NCBI RefSeq assembly: GCF_000147715.2
Contig: NC_017934.1
Span: 1,116,001 to 1,180,000, forward strand
From: Mesotoga prima MesG1.Ag.4.2
Lineage (GTDB): Bacteria; Thermotogota; Thermotogae; Petrotogales; Kosmotogaceae
Reading direction: 5' to 3'
DNA: 64,000 nt
Positions within the stretch are counted from its first letter, which is position 1, and every line of letters begins with the position of its first letter. A model generated the notes under the pieces. The model saw only the letters and a program-made list of their open reading frames with translations, made no database searches and had not been told where the DNA came from. A program made the translations under genes and the position numbers. Positions 63,901 through 64,000 of this stretch are shown one piece after another.

Positions 63901-64000
63901 CTTAACAAGCGCATCTTGTAATAACCAATGGGAGACTATGTTGAAGCGCAGAGTCATGAGACTGATTGTCTCATTCTTTCTGTTTGAATGACCAAAATTG

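Overview
The window is chromosomal DNA from an anaerobic, moderate-G+C bacterium. The best guess is a mesophilic member of the Thermotogota (Mesotoga/Kosmotogaceae-like). This is inferred from a lysine riboswitch whose key blocks match the Thermotoga maritima asd-leader aptamer, a heterodimeric ABC exporter of the TM287/288 type, rubredoxin/superoxide reductase and 2-oxoacid:ferredoxin oxidoreductase genes, binding-protein-dependent sugar and peptide ABC transporters, and intergenic regions packed with short GATCC..GGATGAC hairpin repeats. No rRNA, tRNA, CRISPR array or prophage was seen.

Layout. 1-4443 (minus): polA (cut by the left edge), an AhpD-like protein, a TatD nuclease and the YchF ATPase. 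4628-5311: a Crp/Fnr regulator divergent from a sugar-type operon at 5557-10661 (HAD phosphatase, binding protein, two permeases, NlpC/P60 peptidase with SH3 domains). 10641-15561: a CYTH protein, an acidic DUF1292 protein, and a tightly overlapping run of nucleosidase, HIT, RsmC-like methyltransferase, two ECF-type ATPases and DUF554. 15554-18656 (minus): superoxide reductase, rubredoxin and a two-subunit 2-oxoacid:ferredoxin oxidoreductase. 18906-20000: an M24-fold protein without its metal ligands. 20001-21600: repeats. 21848-30445 (minus): a nine-gene operon (AroM, peptide-binding protein, DppB, DppC, M20 amidohydrolase, DppD, DppF, DUF1177, XRE-cupin regulator). I consider this the most interesting uncharacterised system in the window. 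31454-43 kb: an MFS transporter, a heterodimeric ABC exporter, a patatin lipase, a GNAT protein, a sugar nucleotidyltransferase, a small membrane protein and a PNPOx-like flavoprotein. 42438-44291: a lipoprotein metalloprotease of unusual architecture set between repeat blocks. 45207-47015: a DUF2207 membrane protein.

47157-54704 is a complete transcription unit for lysine/diaminopimelate synthesis: promoter, lysine riboswitch, intrinsic terminator, asd, dapF, dapA, dapB, dapH, lysC, a class III aminotransferase and lysA. It covers the acetylase branch except for the N-acetyl-DAP deacetylase. Then follow a LysM esterase, an intact IS256-family element inserted into one of the repeats with a 9-bp target duplication, and a MarR-controlled heterodimeric ABC exporter operon (62907 down to 58341) with tandem operator-like sites. 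The last 1 kb is repeats.

Genes are densely packed, mostly with 1-35 nt overlaps, and many use GTG or TTG starts behind strong Shine-Dalgarno sequences; I moved several starts downstream for this reason. All functions are read from sequence motifs and family knowledge; no database search was run.
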